A stretch of DNA of 64,000 nucleotides from Pseudomonas sp. M47T1 (GTDB lineage: Bacteria > Pseudomonadota > Gammaproteobacteria > Pseudomonadales > Pseudomonadaceae): NCBI RefSeq assembly GCF_000263855.1, contig NZ_AJWX01000026.1, positions 1-64,000 on the forward strand, read 5' to 3'. The position numbers and the translations under genes were made by a program. Positions 61,389 through 64,000 of the stretch are shown here, piece after piece. Positions within the stretch are counted from its first letter, which is position 1, and each line of letters opens with the position of its first letter. Below the pieces are notes generated by a model. It saw only the letters and a list, made by a program, of their open reading frames with translations. It was not told the origin of the DNA and did no database searches.

Positions 61389-62952
61389 CGTCCACTTCCT
61401 GCGCCCATTGTGGCTGCTGGTGATCGTGTTCGGCGCCCTGCTGCCGTTGCTGTGGCAGCGCACCCGGGCCCTGCAGCGCCGGCTGTTGTACGGCAACATC
61501 GCCGAGCACCTGCTGGCGCATCTGCTCATCACCCCCACGGACAACCAGCGCCTGCGCCCGGTGCACCTGCTCAGTGCCACGCTGATCCTCGGCGCTATCG
61601 CCGCCGCCGGCCCCACCTGGGAGCAGGACCGCCCCGACTTCGTGGAAAACCGCGCGCCGCTGATCATTGCCGTAGACCTGTCACCGTCCATGGACGCCAG
61701 CGACATCCAGCCCACGCGCCTGGAAGCTGCCAAGCACACCCTGCATGACCTGGTGGAGCGCCGCGCTGGCGCCCGTACCGGCTTGATCGCCTACGCCGGC
61801 AGCGCCCACCTGGTACTACCACCCACCGGTGACGCGGCCTTGCTGGACACCTTCATCCAGGCCCTGGGCACGGAGCTGATCGACAAGCCCGGCAAGAACA
61901 TCGGTGCCGTCATTGACCTGGCCAAGCGCCTGCTTGACGCTGACCAGACACCAGGCAGCCTGCTGCTGGTGACTGACGGTGCCGAGCCGGGAGCCAATGC
62001 TGGCCTGGCCGCGCACCTGCAAGGCAGTGATCTGCAAGTGCTGGTACTGGCAGTGGGCAGCAGCGACGACGGTGTCATCCGCGACGCCAGCGGCCAGCCG
62101 CGCATGACCGCCAGCGGCCTGCCAGCCCTGGGCCATTTCGACCCCGCGGCCCTCAAGCAACTGGCCTCGGCCCTGGACGCGCCCCTGGGCAGCCTCACCC
62201 AGAACAACGACGACCTGGACTGGGTACAACTGCATGCCCAGCAGCACTTCGACCAGGTCAACGCCCAGCAACAGGCGCTGCACTGGAAAGACACCGGCTA
62301 CTGGTGGTGCCTGCCTCTGCTGGCCCTGGTGCTGCTGGGGGTACGCAAAGGCTGGAGCGTGAACTGGATGGCCGCCCTGCTGCTGGCCACCGGCATCGGC
62401 TGGCCCGCCGCGCCCGCCCAGGCCAACGCCCTGGTGGATGCGTTCTTCACGCCTGACCAGCAGGGCCGCTGGGCCTTCGAGCATGAGCACTACCCCCAGG
62501 CCGCCGCGCTGTTCGTCGACCCCTACTGGAAAGGCATTGCCGCCTACCAGGCCGCCGACTTCGACCTGGCGCTGGCCACCTTCGCCCGGCTCGACAGCGC
62601 CCAGGCCTGGTTCTACGTGGGCAACATCCACGTGCGGCGCTTCAAGTTCGACGCCGCCATTGCCGCCTACCACGAAGCACTGAAACGCCAGCCGAACTTT
62701 GCCGAGGCATCCGCCAACCTGGCCCTGGCCCTGGCGTTGAAGAAAGACACCGAAAGCGCCGAGCAAAACGCCCCCGAGATCAAGCCCGACGAAGTGAAGA
62801 TGGACAAGGCCGCCGGCAAGGGCCAGAGCAAGAAGGTCAAGACCCAGCAGGCGGCCTCCGACGACCTGTGGCTGCAAAACCTGAGCACCTCGCCGGCGAA
62901 ATTCCTCAAGCAGAAATTCAGCTTGCAGGACCAGGCGGGGGACCGGCCATGA
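61369..62952 (+). CDS. BatB-like vWA protein with TPR tail
   Basis: 527 residues. Two N-terminal membrane helices, a vWA domain with MIDAS 'PLIIAVDLSPSMDASDIQPT' and 'LLLVTDGAEPGANAG', a third membrane segment near 'YWWCLPLLALVLLGVRKGW', then tetratricopeptide-like repeats ('AWFYVGNIHVRRFKFDAAIA', 'AYHEALKRQPNFAEASANLA') and a Lys-rich end. It appears to fuse the BatB and BatC functions. ATG 61369 with AGGAGG upstream. Confidence 0.9.
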   Translation: MDINLSDVHFLRPLWLLVIVFGALLPLLWQRTRALQRRLLYGNIAEHLLAHLLITPTDNQRLRPVHLLSATLILGAIAAAGPTWEQDRPDFVENRAPLIIAVDLSPSMDASDIQPTRLEAAKHTLHDLVERRAGARTGLIAYAGSAHLVLPPTGDAALLDTFIQALGTELIDKPGKNIGAVIDLAKRLLDADQTPGSLLLVTDGAEPGANAGLAAHLQGSDLQVLVLAVGSSDDGVIRDASGQPRMTASGLPALGHFDPAALKQLASALDAPLGSLTQNNDDLDWVQLHAQQHFDQVNAQQQALHWKDTGYWWCLPLLALVLLGVRKGWSVNWMAALLLATGIGWPAAPAQANALVDAFFTPDQQGRWAFEHEHYPQAAALFVDPYWKGIAAYQAADFDLALATFARLDSAQAWFYVGNIHVRRFKFDAAIAAYHEALKRQPNFAEASANLALALALKKDTESAEQNAPEIKPDEVKMDKAAGKGQSKKVKTQQAASDDLWLQNLSTSPAKFLKQKFSLQDQAGDRP

Positions 62953-64000
62953 CCCGCCTGGCGCCCCTTGCCCTGCTGGCCTGGCTGCTGAGCGCCGCAG
63001 CCGTGGCTGCACCGCCGCAACTGCGTGTGCACGCCCGATTGCAGCCGCCCAACGGGGTAATGGTCGGCGGCCTGGTGGAGCTGCAACTGGATATCCTCAC
63101 CGACACCTGGTTCACCGACGCCCCCAGCCTGCCCCAGCTTTTGCTCGACAATGCGCTGGTGCTGCCGCCGGCCGGGCAGGCCGAACACTTGAATGAGCGT
63201 ATCGACGGCCAGTCCTTCAATGGCATGCGTTACCGCTACCGCATTGCGCCCCAACGCGCCCAGGCCTTCGAGGTGCCCGCGCTGACCATACACGCCAGCC
63301 CGGCCCAGGCCGTGCAGGCAATGAGCGCGCAAAGCGAACCCCTGCACTTCAGCGCCCAGGCGCTTCCCGGTCAGCAGCCCGCCGTGGCGCCCGTGGTGGC
63401 CAGCGCCATGCGCCTGAGCCAACAGGTGGTGAACTCCATCACGCCGCTGAAAGTGGGTGACAGCATTACCCGTCAGCTGACCCTGCAGGCCGACGGCGCG
63501 CTGGCCATGACCCTGCCCGCCCCCGCGCTGGGCGACGTCGCCGGCCTGAGCCGCTACCCCAAGGCACCCCAGGTGACTAGCCTGGACGATGGCCGCGGCG
63601 ACTTCCTGGGCGGCCAGCGCGTGGACACCGTGACCTACCGCATCGACCGCGCCGGCACCCATGTATTGCCGGCCGTGCGGGTCAATTGGTGGGACACCGG
63701 CACTCAACAGATGCGCACCGCGCAGGTACCCGCCGTGACCTTCGAAGCCGCTGCGGGCAGCGCCGGGCAACCGGTGTTCTCCCTGCGCGAGGACCTCAAG
63801 CGCCTGGGGCGCGGCAACCTGGTGCATGTGTCGCGTGGCTGGCTGTGGGCATTGGGGGTGTTGCTGGCGCTGATGCTACTGGCGTATGCCGGGCATTCCT
63901 TGCCACGTCGGCTATACCAGGCCTGGCACCGCCGGCGCCAGGCTCGCCAGCAAGCCTGGCAGCAATCACCCGAATACGCCTGGCAGCACATCGGCGCGCA
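62949..64000 (+). CDS. BatD-like protein, 3' end outside window
   Basis: At least 350 codons open to the window edge, starting at ATG 62949, which overlaps the previous stop (ATGA). Signal peptide 'LALLAWLLSAAAVAAPPQLR', then beta-rich BatD domains ('VQMVGGLVEL'-type strand seen as 'NGVMVGGLVELQLDILTD'; 'VGDSITRQLTLQADGALAMT'). A membrane helix is at 'WLWALGVLLALMLLAYAG' (~297-314), followed by a basic cytoplasmic start. Last visible gene of the MoxR/Bat block. Confidence 0.88.
   Translation, partial: MTRLAPLALLAWLLSAAAVAAPPQLRVHARLQPPNGVMVGGLVELQLDILTDTWFTDAPSLPQLLLDNALVLPPAGQAEHLNERIDGQSFNGMRYRYRIAPQRAQAFEVPALTIHASPAQAVQAMSAQSEPLHFSAQALPGQQPAVAPVVASAMRLSQQVVNSITPLKVGDSITRQLTLQADGALAMTLPAPALGDVAGLSRYPKAPQVTSLDDGRGDFLGGQRVDTVTYRIDRAGTHVLPAVRVNWWDTGTQQMRTAQVPAVTFEAAAGSAGQPVFSLREDLKRLGRGNLVHVSRGWLWALGVLLALMLLAYAGHSLPRRLYQAWHRRRQARQQAWQQSPEYAWQHIGA

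Overview
The window looks like a chromosomal segment of a Pseudomonas of the putida/fluorescens type. It has high GC, the ptxS/kguEKTD 2-ketogluconate locus with its palindromic operators, an OprD-family porin, GTGGGAGC-type REP sequences, and AACAACAA-type Crc/Hfq sites ahead of catabolic genes. I saw no rRNA, tRNA, CRISPR array, insertion sequence or prophage core genes.

Layout. 1-3.6 kb: end of a large repeat surface protein and a small companion. 4.0-10.6 kb: PtxS regulator, a DUF6124 gene with a structured leader RNA, then kguE-kguK-kguT-kguD. 10.7-12.3 kb: chemoreceptor. 12.5-20 kb: a sugar-acid catabolic cluster (ketoglutarate-semialdehyde dehydrogenase; epimerase, SDR, MFS, amidohydrolase, Gfo/Idh/MocA; LysR). 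20-22.9 kb: DUF2252, aldo/keto reductase, lone receiver protein. 23-26 kb: cdd-nupC-deoA nucleoside operon behind a candidate sigma-54 promoter. 26.3-29 kb: aldo/keto reductase, LysR, YghU-like GST. 29-34 kb: rutR and a short rutABCD operon ending in a periplasmic nucleoside-binding protein. 34-42 kb: a decay zone with broken hydrolase, LysR, AAA ATPase, FAD oxidoreductase and AKR/LysR remnants, interspersed with intact msrA, vapBC, a second DUF6124 gene with the same kind of leader RNA, DUF427 and HxlR. 42-52.8 kb: sirtuin, flavodoxin plus ArsB-like permease, DUF3237, tannase family, OprD porin, GNAT, ppnN, small envelope proteins. 53-64 kb: one co-directional block of pqiA-pqiA-pqiB-pqiC, a FadL porin and a MoxR/DUF58/Bat cluster running off the window.

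How the genes work together. PtxS probably controls itself and the kgu operon through three near-identical palindromes; the operon imports 2-ketogluconate, phosphorylates it and reduces it to 6-phosphogluconate. Between 23 and 34 kb, nucleosides are taken up, deaminated and phosphorolysed, and the free uracil is opened by Rut. The 53-64 kb block is envelope maintenance and stress.

The most interesting signal is the pair of leader RNAs at 5816-6050 and 37917-38155 (minus strand). They lie 32 kb apart, each directly before a DUF6124/DUF3077-type gene. They share a compact domain and two long helices that cannot both form simply, and the helices are preserved by compensatory sequence differences. 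This resembles the phage C4 antisense-RNA arrangement.
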